Origin: Alphaproteobacteria bacterium
GTDB lineage: Bacteria > Pseudomonadota > Alphaproteobacteria > Micavibrionales > UBA1664
Reading direction: 5' to 3'
NCBI GenBank assembly: GCA_018969935.1
Contig: JAGWXJ010000005.1
Location: forward strand, 1-31,248
DNA length: 31,248 bases
Below the pieces are notes generated by a model. It searched no databases. It saw only the letters and a list, made by a program, of their open reading frames with translations, and was not told the DNA's origin. Shown here piece after piece: positions 23,140 to 30,453 of the stretch. The position numbers and the translations under genes were made by a program. Each line of letters starts with the position of its first letter. The first letter of the stretch is position 1.

Positions 23140-24529
23140 CGAAATAACGCTGTTCGCGAAGGCCGAAAAGGTTTTCCCGCGCAGCGTCAAAGGTCACTTT
23201 AGAAACCTGAAATGGATGGCGATGGCCGTGTGCCTCGCCATTTATTATCTGGCTCCGTTTATCCGCTGGGATAGGGGCCCCAACGCGCCCGATCAGGCCA
23301 TCCTGATAGATCTGCCCAATCGCCGCGCCTATTGGTTTTTGGTCGAAATCTGGCCGCAGGAAGTTTATTACCTCGCTGCCATTCTCGTCTTTGCGGCCAT
23401 CGCGCTGTTCTTTGTTACATCGCTTTTCGGGCGTGTCTGGTGCGGCTACTTCTGCTTCCACACGGTCTGGACCGATCTGTTCGTGCTGGTCGAGCGCGCC
23501 ATTCAGGGTGAGCGCGGCGAGCGTAAACGCCTCCACGAAGGCAAATGGACATTCGAAAAGGCTTGGAAACTGGGGCTAACCCACTTTCTCTGGTTCAACA
23601 TCGCGTTCCTGACATCAGGCGCCTTCGTCCTCTACTTCAACGATGCGCCTACGCTGCTTCATAGCTTCCTGAACCGCGAGGTATCGCCCACTGTCCTCGG
23701 CTTCATGGGCGGGCTTACGCTTAGCACCTACATCATGGCCGGCTTTGCGCGCGAACAGGTGTGCATTTACATGTGCCCGTATTCACGCTTCCAGTCCGGC
23801 ATGTTTGACCCTGATACGCTAATTATCGGTTACGACAAGGTACGCGGCGAACCGCGCGGCAAACACCGGAAAGGCGAAAGCTGGGATGGCAAAGGCCACT
23901 GCATCGATTGTTCGGCCTGCGTGCAGGTCTGCCCCATGGGTATCGATATCCGCAACGGCCTGCAAATTGACTGTATCGCTTGCGGCCTGTGCATCGATGC
24001 CTGCAACGACATCATGGATAAAATGTCGCTACCCCGCGGCCTCATCCGCTACGACACCGAGCGCGGCCTCGAAAAAGGCGGCATGACAAGGCACCTGTTG
24101 CGCCCGCGCACCATCTACTACAGCGTTGTCCTTACTATCGTTGCCTGCATTGTTGGTTACACGCTGCTTACCCGCGCACCGCTTGAATTGCACGTGATCC
24201 ATGATCGCAACCCGCTTTTCGTCAAAATGTCGGACGGCAATATCCATAACGGTTACGACATCAAGATCCTCAACAAAACGCACGATGTCAAAACATTTGC
24301 CGTATCGGTAGAAGGTCTTGAAGGCGCATCGGTCGAGGTCCGTGGCGCGGGTGATTTGAAGGCGGAATCGCTGCCTGTGGGCCCTGACTCTGTAGGCCAG
24401 TTCCATGTGTTTATCAAAAGTCCTGCCCCGAAAGAGCAACGCGAGGAAATCGAGTTCTCGGTAAAGGACAACGCGACAGGCTTTACAGATACGCACGAAA
24501 GCATATTTATTTCTGGAGGAACGGAATGA
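23078..24529 (+). CDS. ccoG: Cytochrome c oxidase accessory protein CcoG/FixG
   Basis: Polyferredoxin-type membrane protein for cbb3 assembly; some family members reduce Cu2+ for copper delivery. After a Gln/Pro/Asn-rich leader come the conserved LFAKAEKVFPRSVKGHFR, four to five membrane helices, and ferredoxin Cys motifs beginning at about residue 275 with CIDCSACVQVCPMGI and DCIACGLCIDACND (two 4Fe-4S clusters). A periplasmic Ig-like C-terminal domain follows. The usual GRVWCGYxCPQTVW block reads WCGYFCFHTVW here. The start is uncertain: GTG at 23063 or ATG at 23078. Both lie inside ccoP. The ATG was chosen because it is the more usual codon. Confidence 0.93.
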   Translation: MQPNNSQQQPSQPQPAANSNDEITLFAKAEKVFPRSVKGHFRNLKWMAMAVCLAIYYLAPFIRWDRGPNAPDQAILIDLPNRRAYWFLVEIWPQEVYYLAAILVFAAIALFFVTSLFGRVWCGYFCFHTVWTDLFVLVERAIQGERGERKRLHEGKWTFEKAWKLGLTHFLWFNIAFLTSGAFVLYFNDAPTLLHSFLNREVSPTVLGFMGGLTLSTYIMAGFAREQVCIYMCPYSRFQSGMFDPDTLIIGYDKVRGEPRGKHRKGESWDGKGHCIDCSACVQVCPMGIDIRNGLQIDCIACGLCIDACNDIMDKMSLPRGLIRYDTERGLEKGGMTRHLLRPRTIYYSVVLTIVACIVGYTLLTRAPLELHVIHDRNPLFVKMSDGNIHNGYDIKILNKTHDVKTFAVSVEGLEGASVEVRGAGDLKAESLPVGPDSVGQFHVFIKSPAPKEQREEIEFSVKDNATGFTDTHESIFISGGTE

Positions 24530-25008
24530 CCATGACAGCCACAGCCGACAGAAAACCGATAGATAAATACATCCCGTGGATGATCGTAGCGTTCTTCCTA
24601 GTCGTTGCGGCGGTCGATTCCGTTTTTGTAACGCTGGCCATCAAAACACACACGGGCACCACCACGGGCAGCGCCTATGAACAGGGCTTGGCTTATAACC
24701 AAACGCTGGATGCGCTGGCTAAACAGCAGGCGCTCGGCTGGTCATCCAAAATCGAATATACGGGCGGCACAATCCGCCTCACATTGGCTGACAAGGCAGG
24801 AAAGCCGCTTGCAGGCGGCAAGGCCGAGGCATCGGTTATGCGCCCCGTAACGGCAGGCTACGACCAGACGCTCGCTTTGAAGGATGTCGGCAACGGCATC
24901 TATGAAATACCGTACCAATTCCCCCTCAAAGGCCAGTGGCACGTGCGTGTAAATATTGAAGTTGCGGGTGAGGCTTATCAGGCCAACGAAACCCTCACAC
25001 TGCCGTGA
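24526..25008 (+). CDS. ccoH: FixH-family cbb3 assembly protein
   Basis: Single-span membrane protein needed for stability of the cbb3 oxidase. The helix is at about residues 16-40 (IPWMIVAFFLVVAAVDSVFV). It is followed by the typical SAYEQGLAYNQTLDALAKQ and a periplasmic beta-rich domain. The start overlaps the ccoG stop (ATGA) with GGAGG 6 bases upstream, which supports this ATG. The 160-aa length is normal. Confidence 0.93.
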   Translation: MTMTATADRKPIDKYIPWMIVAFFLVVAAVDSVFVTLAIKTHTGTTTGSAYEQGLAYNQTLDALAKQQALGWSSKIEYTGGTIRLTLADKAGKPLAGGKAEASVMRPVTAGYDQTLALKDVGNGIYEIPYQFPLKGQWHVRVNIEVAGEAYQANETLTLP

Positions 25009-27167
25009 GTAGTGCCTCCCTATACGCGCCGTTTGTCACGGCGGGGGAAGGGGGCAAAAACCGCCTTGTCCTGAGCATCGAGGGCGTGCATTGCCCCGCC
25101 TGCATCCAGAAAATCGAATCCGCGATTGTCACGGAGCCTGATGTCACAGAGGCCCGCCTCAATTATACTACCAAACGCTTGAACATTATCTGGAATGGCG
25201 CAGCCGATAGGGCGGATGGCTTTATCGCGCGTATTAATGGGCTCGGCTACAAAGCCCGCCCGTTCGAGGCCGCAAAGGCCGAAGCCACGGATTCCGAATA
25301 CGCTAAATTCCTGCGCCTCTGCTTGGGTGTATCGGGCTTTGCATCAGGCAACATCATGCTGCTCTCGTTTGCCCTGTGGATGACGACCACACAGCAAATG
25401 GGCATCATGACGCGCGAGTTGTTTCACCTTATCTCCGCGCTGATAGCCGTTCCCACCGTCTTTTTCTCGGGTCGCCCGTTCTTCAGGTCTGCATATGCCG
25501 TACTTTCCAAGGGCCGCACGAATATGGATGTCCCCATATCCCTCGGCATCCTGCTGGCCACGGGCATGAGCCTGTTCGAGATGTTCCGTGGCGCCGAGCA
25601 CGTATTCTTCGATTCCGCGGTAATGCTCATTTTCTTCCTGCTGATAGGCAGGTATCTCGATTTTCTGGCATTGGCCAACGCCCGCCGCGCAGCAGGTGAT
25701 CTGGTATCCATGATGTCAGGTACGGCCACGGTGCTTGAGGGCGATATACAGCGCCCCGTCCTTATCCGTGACCTGCGCGAAGGCATGGTGGTGCTTGTAG
25801 GTGTTGGTGAACGCATCCCCGCCGATGCCACCGTGATCGATGGCGCATCGGATATCGATACAAGCCCTGTTACGGGCGAAAGCCTGCCGGTCCATGTCAA
25901 AGTTGGCGAGGCGCTGTACTCGGGCACCATCAACATGGCGGCGCCCCTCAAAATCAGAATTCTCCGTGCCGCTGAAAACTCGCTTCTGGCCGATGTCATC
26001 AGGATGATGGAAAAAGCCGAGCAAGGTCAGGCCAAATACGTCCGCATCGCCGACCGTGCCGCGCGCATGTACACGCCCGTTGTGCATGTGCTGGCAGCTT
26101 CTACCTTTGTTTACTGGCTTCTGCTGGCCCACTTGCCGTGGGAACAGGCGCTCATGATAGCCGTGACGGTCCTCATCATCACGTGTCCGTGCGCGCTTGG
26201 GTTGGCCGTACCTGTGGTCCAGATGCTGGCCGTAGGCCGCCTCATGAAAAAGGGCGTCATGGTTAAAACGGGGGATGCCCTTGAAAGGCTGTCGGGTATC
26301 GATACCGTCATGCTCGATAAAACAGGCACGCTGACTGTGGGGGAACCGCGCTTGCTTGATAATGCTGCGGGCACAGGCCTCAAACTCGCGGCATCGCTCG
26401 CAGCCCATAGCAAGCACCCGCTATCCCGCGCCATTGTCCATGCCTACGAAGGCCAGCTTTTCCCTCTGTCTGTGAATGAAGTTCAGGGCCACGGCCTTGA
26501 ATCCGTGCATGAGGGCAAACGCGTGCGCCTCGGCAGCCGTGCATGGTGTGGCGATACATCGGCACCCGATAGCGCGGATACATTGGAGCTTTGGCTGGAT
26601 GTAGAAGGCGCTGCGCCTATACGGTTTGGTTTTGCAGACCCACTACGCGCCGATACCCAATCGGTTATCGGTTCACTTAAGGCAAATGGATTCCGTATTG
26701 TGCTCGCCTCCGGTGACCGTGAATCAGCCGTGCGTGAAGTCGCAAGCAAACTCGGCATTGCCGAGTGGCATGCGGGCATGAAACCGGCCAATAAATTCGC
26801 GCTGCTCGATACGCTTAAAGGGCAGGGCCGTAAAGTGCTGATGGTCGGTGACGGCCTGAACGATGCTCCTGTGCTGGCAGGCGCCTACGTTTCAGCCTCG
26901 CCTGCTTCAGGCCTCGATATTGCGCGCAACGCAGCCGATCTGGTCTATACGGGCGATAAGTTCGCCCCCGTGCTGCTAGCACATAAGGTAGCCAAATTCT
27001 CGCAAAGGCTTGTCGTACAAAACTTTGCGCTGGCGATTCTTTACAATGTCTTTGCGGTTCCCATGGCTATGGCCGGGTATGTAACCCCGCTGGTGGCTGC
27101 CATCGCAATGTCATCCTCGTCCGTTATTGTTATCGCCAACGCATTCAGGTTAAGGACAATCCTATGA
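25005..27167 (+). CDS. ccoI: Copper-exporting P-type ATPase for cbb3 assembly
   Basis: A P1B-type ATPase that provides copper for the cbb3 oxidase, hence co-located with ccoNOQP. One N-terminal metal-binding domain has C30-P-A-C33 (GVHCPACIQKIE). The transmembrane metal site is C394-P-C396 in ITCPCALGLAVP, the phosphorylation motif is DKTGTLT at about 438, HSKHPLS is the HP motif of the nucleotide domain, and GDGLNDAP lies near residue 615-622. The start is a GTG overlapping the ccoH stop (GTGA). The 720-aa length is normal for CcoI/FixI. The stop overlaps the ccoS start. Confidence 0.95.
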   Translation: MSSASLYAPFVTAGEGGKNRLVLSIEGVHCPACIQKIESAIVTEPDVTEARLNYTTKRLNIIWNGAADRADGFIARINGLGYKARPFEAAKAEATDSEYAKFLRLCLGVSGFASGNIMLLSFALWMTTTQQMGIMTRELFHLISALIAVPTVFFSGRPFFRSAYAVLSKGRTNMDVPISLGILLATGMSLFEMFRGAEHVFFDSAVMLIFFLLIGRYLDFLALANARRAAGDLVSMMSGTATVLEGDIQRPVLIRDLREGMVVLVGVGERIPADATVIDGASDIDTSPVTGESLPVHVKVGEALYSGTINMAAPLKIRILRAAENSLLADVIRMMEKAEQGQAKYVRIADRAARMYTPVVHVLAASTFVYWLLLAHLPWEQALMIAVTVLIITCPCALGLAVPVVQMLAVGRLMKKGVMVKTGDALERLSGIDTVMLDKTGTLTVGEPRLLDNAAGTGLKLAASLAAHSKHPLSRAIVHAYEGQLFPLSVNEVQGHGLESVHEGKRVRLGSRAWCGDTSAPDSADTLELWLDVEGAAPIRFGFADPLRADTQSVIGSLKANGFRIVLASGDRESAVREVASKLGIAEWHAGMKPANKFALLDTLKGQGRKVLMVGDGLNDAPVLAGAYVSASPASGLDIARNAADLVYTGDKFAPVLLAHKVAKFSQRLVVQNFALAILYNVFAVPMAMAGYVTPLVAAIAMSSSSVIVIANAFRLRTIL

Positions 27168-27319
27168 GCGTGCTTATTTACATGATTCCGCTGGCGCTCC
27201 TGATTGGCATAGGCTGGCTCTGTGCCTTTTTATGGTCTATCCGTGGTGGCCAGTACGAGGACATGGAAGGTGCGGCAAACCGCATCCTTCTGGATGACGA
27301 AAATCCCCCTGAAAATTGA
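27164..27319 (+). CDS. ccoS: cbb3-type oxidase assembly protein CcoS
   Basis: Fifty-one residues: an N-terminal membrane helix (VLIYMIPLALLIGIGWLCAF), then W-S-I-R-G-G-Q-Y-E-D-M-E-G, the family's signature, then a charged tail. CcoS is required for haem and copper insertion in the cbb3 oxidase. The start overlaps the ccoI stop by 4 bp. Its stop codon TGA lies inside the Fnr box of the next promoter. Confidence 0.93.
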   Translation: MSVLIYMIPLALLIGIGWLCAFLWSIRGGQYEDMEGAANRILLDDENPPEN

Positions 27320-27363
27320 CGAATATCAAAGCCCTTTGTAGCCCGCCGCCTATGATTGCGGTG
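27316..27363 (+). promoter_or_regulatory. Fnr box and class II-like promoter of ompW
   Basis: TTGAC-GAAT-ATCAA (27316-27329) overlaps the ccoS stop codon. TATGAT at 27351-27356 matches the -10 consensus at 5 of 6 positions and would put the start point near 27363, so the box centre is at about -40.5. The layout parallels the ccoN promoter, with the same half-sites. ompW can therefore be transcribed apart from the cco operon. Confidence 0.8.
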
Positions 27364-27412
27364 GTAAAAACAGCAACGGCGAGTCGAATCGCCATCTACA
27401 AGGGTAATGAAA

Positions 27413-28057
27413 ATGAAAAAAGTACTTCTCACAACGGCGTTTGGCCTCGCTCTCGTGGGCGCCGCCGCACTGCCTGCCATGGCACAGGATGCCGGCGCAG
27501 GTTTTCAGGCTGGTGACATTCTCGTCCGCGGCCGCATCATCGATGTTGTTCCTCAGGAAGATTCTTCGACCAGCGTCGCTGGCGGTGAAGTCGCTGTAGG
27601 CAACCGTGTCGCCCCTGAACTGGATTTCAGCTACTTCTTCTCCGAAAACATCGCAGCCGAACTGATTTTGGCTACCACCAAGCATGAACTTGATGGCAAA
27701 GGCACCCTCACGGGCACGAGCATCGGCGATGCATGGATTGTTCCGCCCACCATCACCCTGCAATACCACTTCAACCCCGATCAGGCATTCAAGCCTTACG
27801 TCGGCGCAGGCCTTAACTACAGCTGGTTCTGGAATGAAAAACCGTCGGCAGCCTTCAACAAGCTGGAAATGACGGGCGGCGTAGGCTATGCCCTGCAAGC
27901 CGGCTTCGACTACAAAGTCGCCGAAAACTGGTACTTCAACGCCGATATCAAGAAAATCTGGCTCAACGTTGATGCCTCCATCAACTCTGGTGGCGTCACA
28001 GCCGATGTGGATCTCGATCCCGTCGTCGTCGGCGTCGGCCTTGGCTACAAATTCTAA
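27413..28057 (+). CDS. ompW: OmpW-family outer membrane protein
   Basis: Small eight-stranded outer-membrane beta-barrel; OmpW members are linked to small hydrophobic compounds and respond to oxygen. A signal peptide with cleavage after AMA (about residue 24) precedes the barrel. Family features are DILVRGRIIDVVP, the hydrophobic periodicity of strands, PTITLQYHFNP, VGAGLNYSWF and the terminal VGLGYKF with a final aromatic. The start was set at the second ATG, 27413: AAGGG lies 8 bases before it but only 2 bases before the ATG at 27407. A terminator follows at 28096-28123. Confidence 0.9.
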   Translation: MKKVLLTTAFGLALVGAAALPAMAQDAGAGFQAGDILVRGRIIDVVPQEDSSTSVAGGEVAVGNRVAPELDFSYFFSENIAAELILATTKHELDGKGTLTGTSIGDAWIVPPTITLQYHFNPDQAFKPYVGAGLNYSWFWNEKPSAAFNKLEMTGGVGYALQAGFDYKVAENWYFNADIKKIWLNVDASINSGGVTADVDLDPVVVGVGLGYKF

Positions 28058-28095
28058 TACCAAGCTACCTATCTTAAAGTTGTGTTGTGTAACTT

Positions 28096-28123
28096 CCCCG
28101 CCAAGAAATTGGCGGGGCTTTTT
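28096..28123 (+). terminator. Rho-independent terminator after ompW
   Basis: CCCCGCCAA (28096-28104) pairs with TTGGCGGGG (28109-28117) around a GAAA loop. CTTTTT follows. No T-run lies on the other side, so it serves only the plus strand. It ends the ompW transcript before the convergent hemN. Confidence 0.92.
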
Positions 28124-28149
28124 ATCGGGCTAAAATTGAATTTGAAAAA

Positions 28150-29505
28150 CTAGATGGCTGTAACGTGGCGCTGGCCGGTTTCGGATACAGGGCGCAGATA
28201 GCTGTCAAAAGCGGCGCAGGCAAGGCGCACGGCGAACCTGTTTTTGACGGTAATGCTGTTCCCCTTGATATCCAGAAGGCCCGCTAGCTCGAATTTGCGC
28301 AACTCCTCTATGGCGGGCGTAAATTCGGCAGCCTTGGCGGTGCCGCATACTGCATCAAGGTCAACATGCGCGGCGCTCATCAGGTGCTCGATAATCCGCG
28401 CACGCAGGCGGTCATCATCCGTCAGCACACGTGATTTTTCGACAGGCAGTTTGCCTGCATCAATCCGGTCGCGGTACTGCGGTACATGGATGGTGTTTTG
28501 CACATACCCCTGCGGCAATTGCCCGATGGCCGATGCGCCGATGGCCAGTAGCGATTTTGCGGCATCCGCCGTGTATCCCTGGAAGTTGCGGCGCAAGGTG
28601 CCGCCTCGTGCGGCCACTGCAAGCGCGTCATTCTTTTTTGCAAAGTGGTCTATGCCTATGGCTTCATAGCCTGCGGCCTCAAGCCTTCTGGCCATAACTT
28701 CAAACAGGTCATAGCGCAGTGATATATCGGGCAAAGCCTCGTCAGGTATCAGGCGCATGTGCTTCTTCATCCATGGCACATGGGCATAACCAAACAGGGC
28801 AATACGGTCCGGCGCCAGCGTCAATACGTTGTCGGCCAGCTTTTCCATCGTTTCGATGGTTTGGTACGGAAGGCCATACATCAGGTCGATGTTGATGTTG
28901 TTGATACCATACTCGCGCGCAAGGTCGATGCTACGGTAAACGACGCCGTACGGTTGCGGGCGGTTTACGGCCTTCATGACGGTATCATCGAAATCCTGCA
29001 CGCCAAAGCTGACGCGGTTGACACCGCTTTTCGCATAAGTGGCGGCCATGCCCTCGGTAAAATTGCGGGGGTCAATTTCCACGGCTATTTCCGCCCCTTT
29101 TGTGAAAGGGAAAACTTCGCTGATCGTATCCATCACGCGGCGATAACTGTTAAGTGGCAATATGGTGGGCGAACCGCCGCCAAAATGCAGGTGCTTGATA
29201 GCGGGGCGTGTTTGCAAGGCACAGGCAAGCAAATCAATTTCACGCACCAGATAATCCGCGTAGTCAATAACGGGCGATTCCCTGAGCGTGATTTTGGTAT
29301 GGCACCCGCAGAACCAGCATAGGCGCTGGCAAAAAGGCACATGCACGTAAAAGGATATGGCGTCGTCTGAAGGCAGTTGGGCAAGCCAAGCGCGGTAATC
29401 CGCATCCGAAAAGCCTTCATGGAAATGCGGCGAAGTCGGATAGCTCGTATACCGCGGCACAGCGCGGTCAAACGAAAGTACTTTGTCTTTTGTACAATTG
29501 CCCAT
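28150..29505 (-). CDS. hemN: Oxygen-independent coproporphyrinogen III oxidase
   Basis: A radical SAM enzyme that decarboxylates coproporphyrinogen III to protoporphyrinogen IX when oxygen is scarce, in the cytoplasm. C59-x3-C63-x2-C66 followed by G-C68 (CQRLCWFCGC) binds the 4Fe-4S cluster. FGGGSPTIL, EIDPRNF, DLMYGLPYQT and GYAHVPW are family blocks, and PRYTSYPT near the N-terminus is diagnostic of HemN rather than HemW. The frame is open to 29553, but those extra residues run into the Fnr box, so the ATG at 29505 (MGNCTKDK, 451 aa) is chosen. Haem b and c are abundant in the neighbouring cbb3 oxidase. Confidence 0.95.
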   Translation of the reverse strand: MGNCTKDKVLSFDRAVPRYTSYPTSPHFHEGFSDADYRAWLAQLPSDDAISFYVHVPFCQRLCWFCGCHTKITLRESPVIDYADYLVREIDLLACALQTRPAIKHLHFGGGSPTILPLNSYRRVMDTISEVFPFTKGAEIAVEIDPRNFTEGMAATYAKSGVNRVSFGVQDFDDTVMKAVNRPQPYGVVYRSIDLAREYGINNINIDLMYGLPYQTIETMEKLADNVLTLAPDRIALFGYAHVPWMKKHMRLIPDEALPDISLRYDLFEVMARRLEAAGYEAIGIDHFAKKNDALAVAARGGTLRRNFQGYTADAAKSLLAIGASAIGQLPQGYVQNTIHVPQYRDRIDAGKLPVEKSRVLTDDDRLRARIIEHLMSAAHVDLDAVCGTAKAAEFTPAIEELRKFELAGLLDIKGNSITVKNRFAVRLACAAFDSYLRPVSETGQRHVTAI

Positions 29506-29539
29506 ACTCGGACTTTGCCAAACTTCGCAAAAGCCCTCG

Positions 29540-29553
29540 TTGACCATTATCAA
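29540..29553 (-). promoter_or_regulatory. Fnr box upstream of hemN
   Basis: Read on the plus strand, TTGAC-CATT-ATCAA. The centre (29546.5) lies exactly 41.5 bases before the ATG at 29505. If this is a class II site, transcription would start on the start codon. The -10 region is a poor match (CAAAGT). The half-sites are the same as at the ccoN and ompW boxes. Confidence 0.8.
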
Positions 29554-29559
29554 ATGGCC

Positions 29560-29754
29560 TCAGGAAAAAGCGGAACACAGGTGGGAAAGGTATACCCAGG
29601 GCGAAATACCAAGGGCCTGCGCATTGGCAGCAACCGCAGGGGGTAGTATGCCGAATGCCAGCGCAACGATGCATGCGGCATGTGGCAAAACCAAGCCTGT
29701 CACAACACCGATTACAGGCGCAAGGATGGGGATATGGCGCAATACCAGCTTCAT
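29560..29754 (-). CDS. Possible small membrane protein, 64 aa
   Basis: The ORF encodes a small hydrophobic protein starting MKLVLRHIPILAPVIGVVTG and containing two candidate membrane helices. It is on the same strand as hemN and ends just before the Fnr box, so the intergenic site is consistent with it being real. Against it, the GGGAG before the ATG is only 1 base away, and no family is recognised. Its helix GLVLPHAACIVAL resembles a stretch of the 145-aa protein at 6732-7169 (ALAVPHIGCLAAL). The similarity is short. Confidence 0.4.
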   Translation of the reverse strand: MKLVLRHIPILAPVIGVVTGLVLPHAACIVALAFGILPPAVAANAQALGISPWVYLSHLCSAFS

Positions 29755-29823
29755 ACTCCCATGCTACCCGCAAGGGCCACAGCCTGCATTGACGAAAGTC
29801 AGGTGGTATATAACGGAATACTT

Positions 29824-29857
29824 AAAGAAAAGAGCCGCGCGGCGGCAGCGGCTCTTT
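29824..29857 (-). terminator. Terminator downstream of the EF-hand gene (minus strand)
   Basis: AAAGAGCCGC (29829-29838) pairs with GCGGCTCTTT (29848-29857), leaving a 9-nt loop. On the minus strand the stem is followed by CTTTAAG after TCTTTT, so the T-rich side fits termination of the gene ending at 29881. On the plus strand the following bases are CCC. Confidence 0.7.
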
Positions 29858-29880
29858 CCCGTATGTAAGGCTGGTTTCGG

Positions 29881-30396
29881 TTAGAAACTTGCCTTCCATT
29901 CATCAACGCTCAGGCTGCCATTACCGTCCATATCGTAAGCCTTGAAGGCTGCCGCTGCGTATTCGTCGTTATCAATTTTGCCATCTGCGTTGGTATCCCA
30001 AACGCTGTAAAGTTTGGTCGTTGTCACAGCGGCATCAAACTCGGTGGTGTCGATTTTGCCGTCGCCGTTCTTGTCCCAGTAGGTATAAACAGTGCGCTCG
30101 GCAGGGTCCGATGCCAGCCAGCGTGCCGAATAGGCTTTCCACTCGGAGTCCGTGATGTACCCATCGTGGTTGATATCGCCGTAGTTGTAGGCGTATTTGT
30201 AGAATTCGTCGGTATCCAGAAGGCCGTTCTTGTTCAAGTCATAGTATGTGTAGTACGTGGTTTTCGTCGTGGTTGTGGAACCATCGGCGTTTTTCATGAC
30301 TTCCGTGGTCGTCACGGTTTCGGCATGGGCTGCATAACCCGCAAAACCAACACCAAGCACGGCAGCTGTAGCAAAGAGCAGGGCATGTTTTTTCAT
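29881..30396 (-). CDS. Secreted EF-hand protein with five calcium-binding loops
   Basis: A signal peptide (residues 1-25, ending AAHA) directs it to the periplasm or outside. Five canonical 12-residue EF loops follow: D53-E64 (DLNKNGLLDTDE), D74-E85 (DINHDGYITDSE), D108-E119 (DKNGDGKIDTTE), D134-E145 (DTNADGKIDNDE) and D155-E166 (DMDGNGSLSVDE). All begin with Asp, have Gly at position 6 and end with Glu, so all should bind Ca2+. The region between the signal peptide and the first loop is Thr/Tyr-rich. The role is unknown: calcium buffering or a structural surface protein is possible. AAAGGTG before the ATG is the ribosome binding site and lies in a hairpin (30399-30424). Confidence 0.88.
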   Translation of the reverse strand: MKKHALLFATAAVLGVGFAGYAAHAETVTTTEVMKNADGSTTTTKTTYYTYYDLNKNGLLDTDEFYKYAYNYGDINHDGYITDSEWKAYSARWLASDPAERTVYTYWDKNGDGKIDTTEFDAAVTTTKLYSVWDTNADGKIDNDEYAAAAFKAYDMDGNGSLSVDEWKASF

Positions 30397-30398
30397 AA

Positions 30399-30424
30399 AA
30401 GCACCTTTTGTGAGTGTGGTGCTT
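30399..30424 (-). promoter_or_regulatory. Inverted repeat between gatB and the EF-hand gene, covering the ribosome binding site
   Basis: AAGCACC and GGTGCTT are perfect 7-bp arms with a 12-nt loop. On the minus strand the right arm includes the GGTG of the ribosome binding site and is followed by TTATG. It may be a weak gatB terminator, a translational lock, or both. Confidence 0.5.
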
Positions 30425-30453
30425 CTATTACGCGCGGCTGTGGAAAAAGTTTC

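Noticed and set aside
28096..28123. Bidirectional use of the ompW terminator for hemN
   Set aside because: On the minus strand the stem is not followed by a T-run, so it cannot be claimed for hemN.
28150..29553. HemN starting at 29553
   Set aside because: The additional codons overlap the Fnr box, and HemN homologues begin near the PRYTSYPT block.
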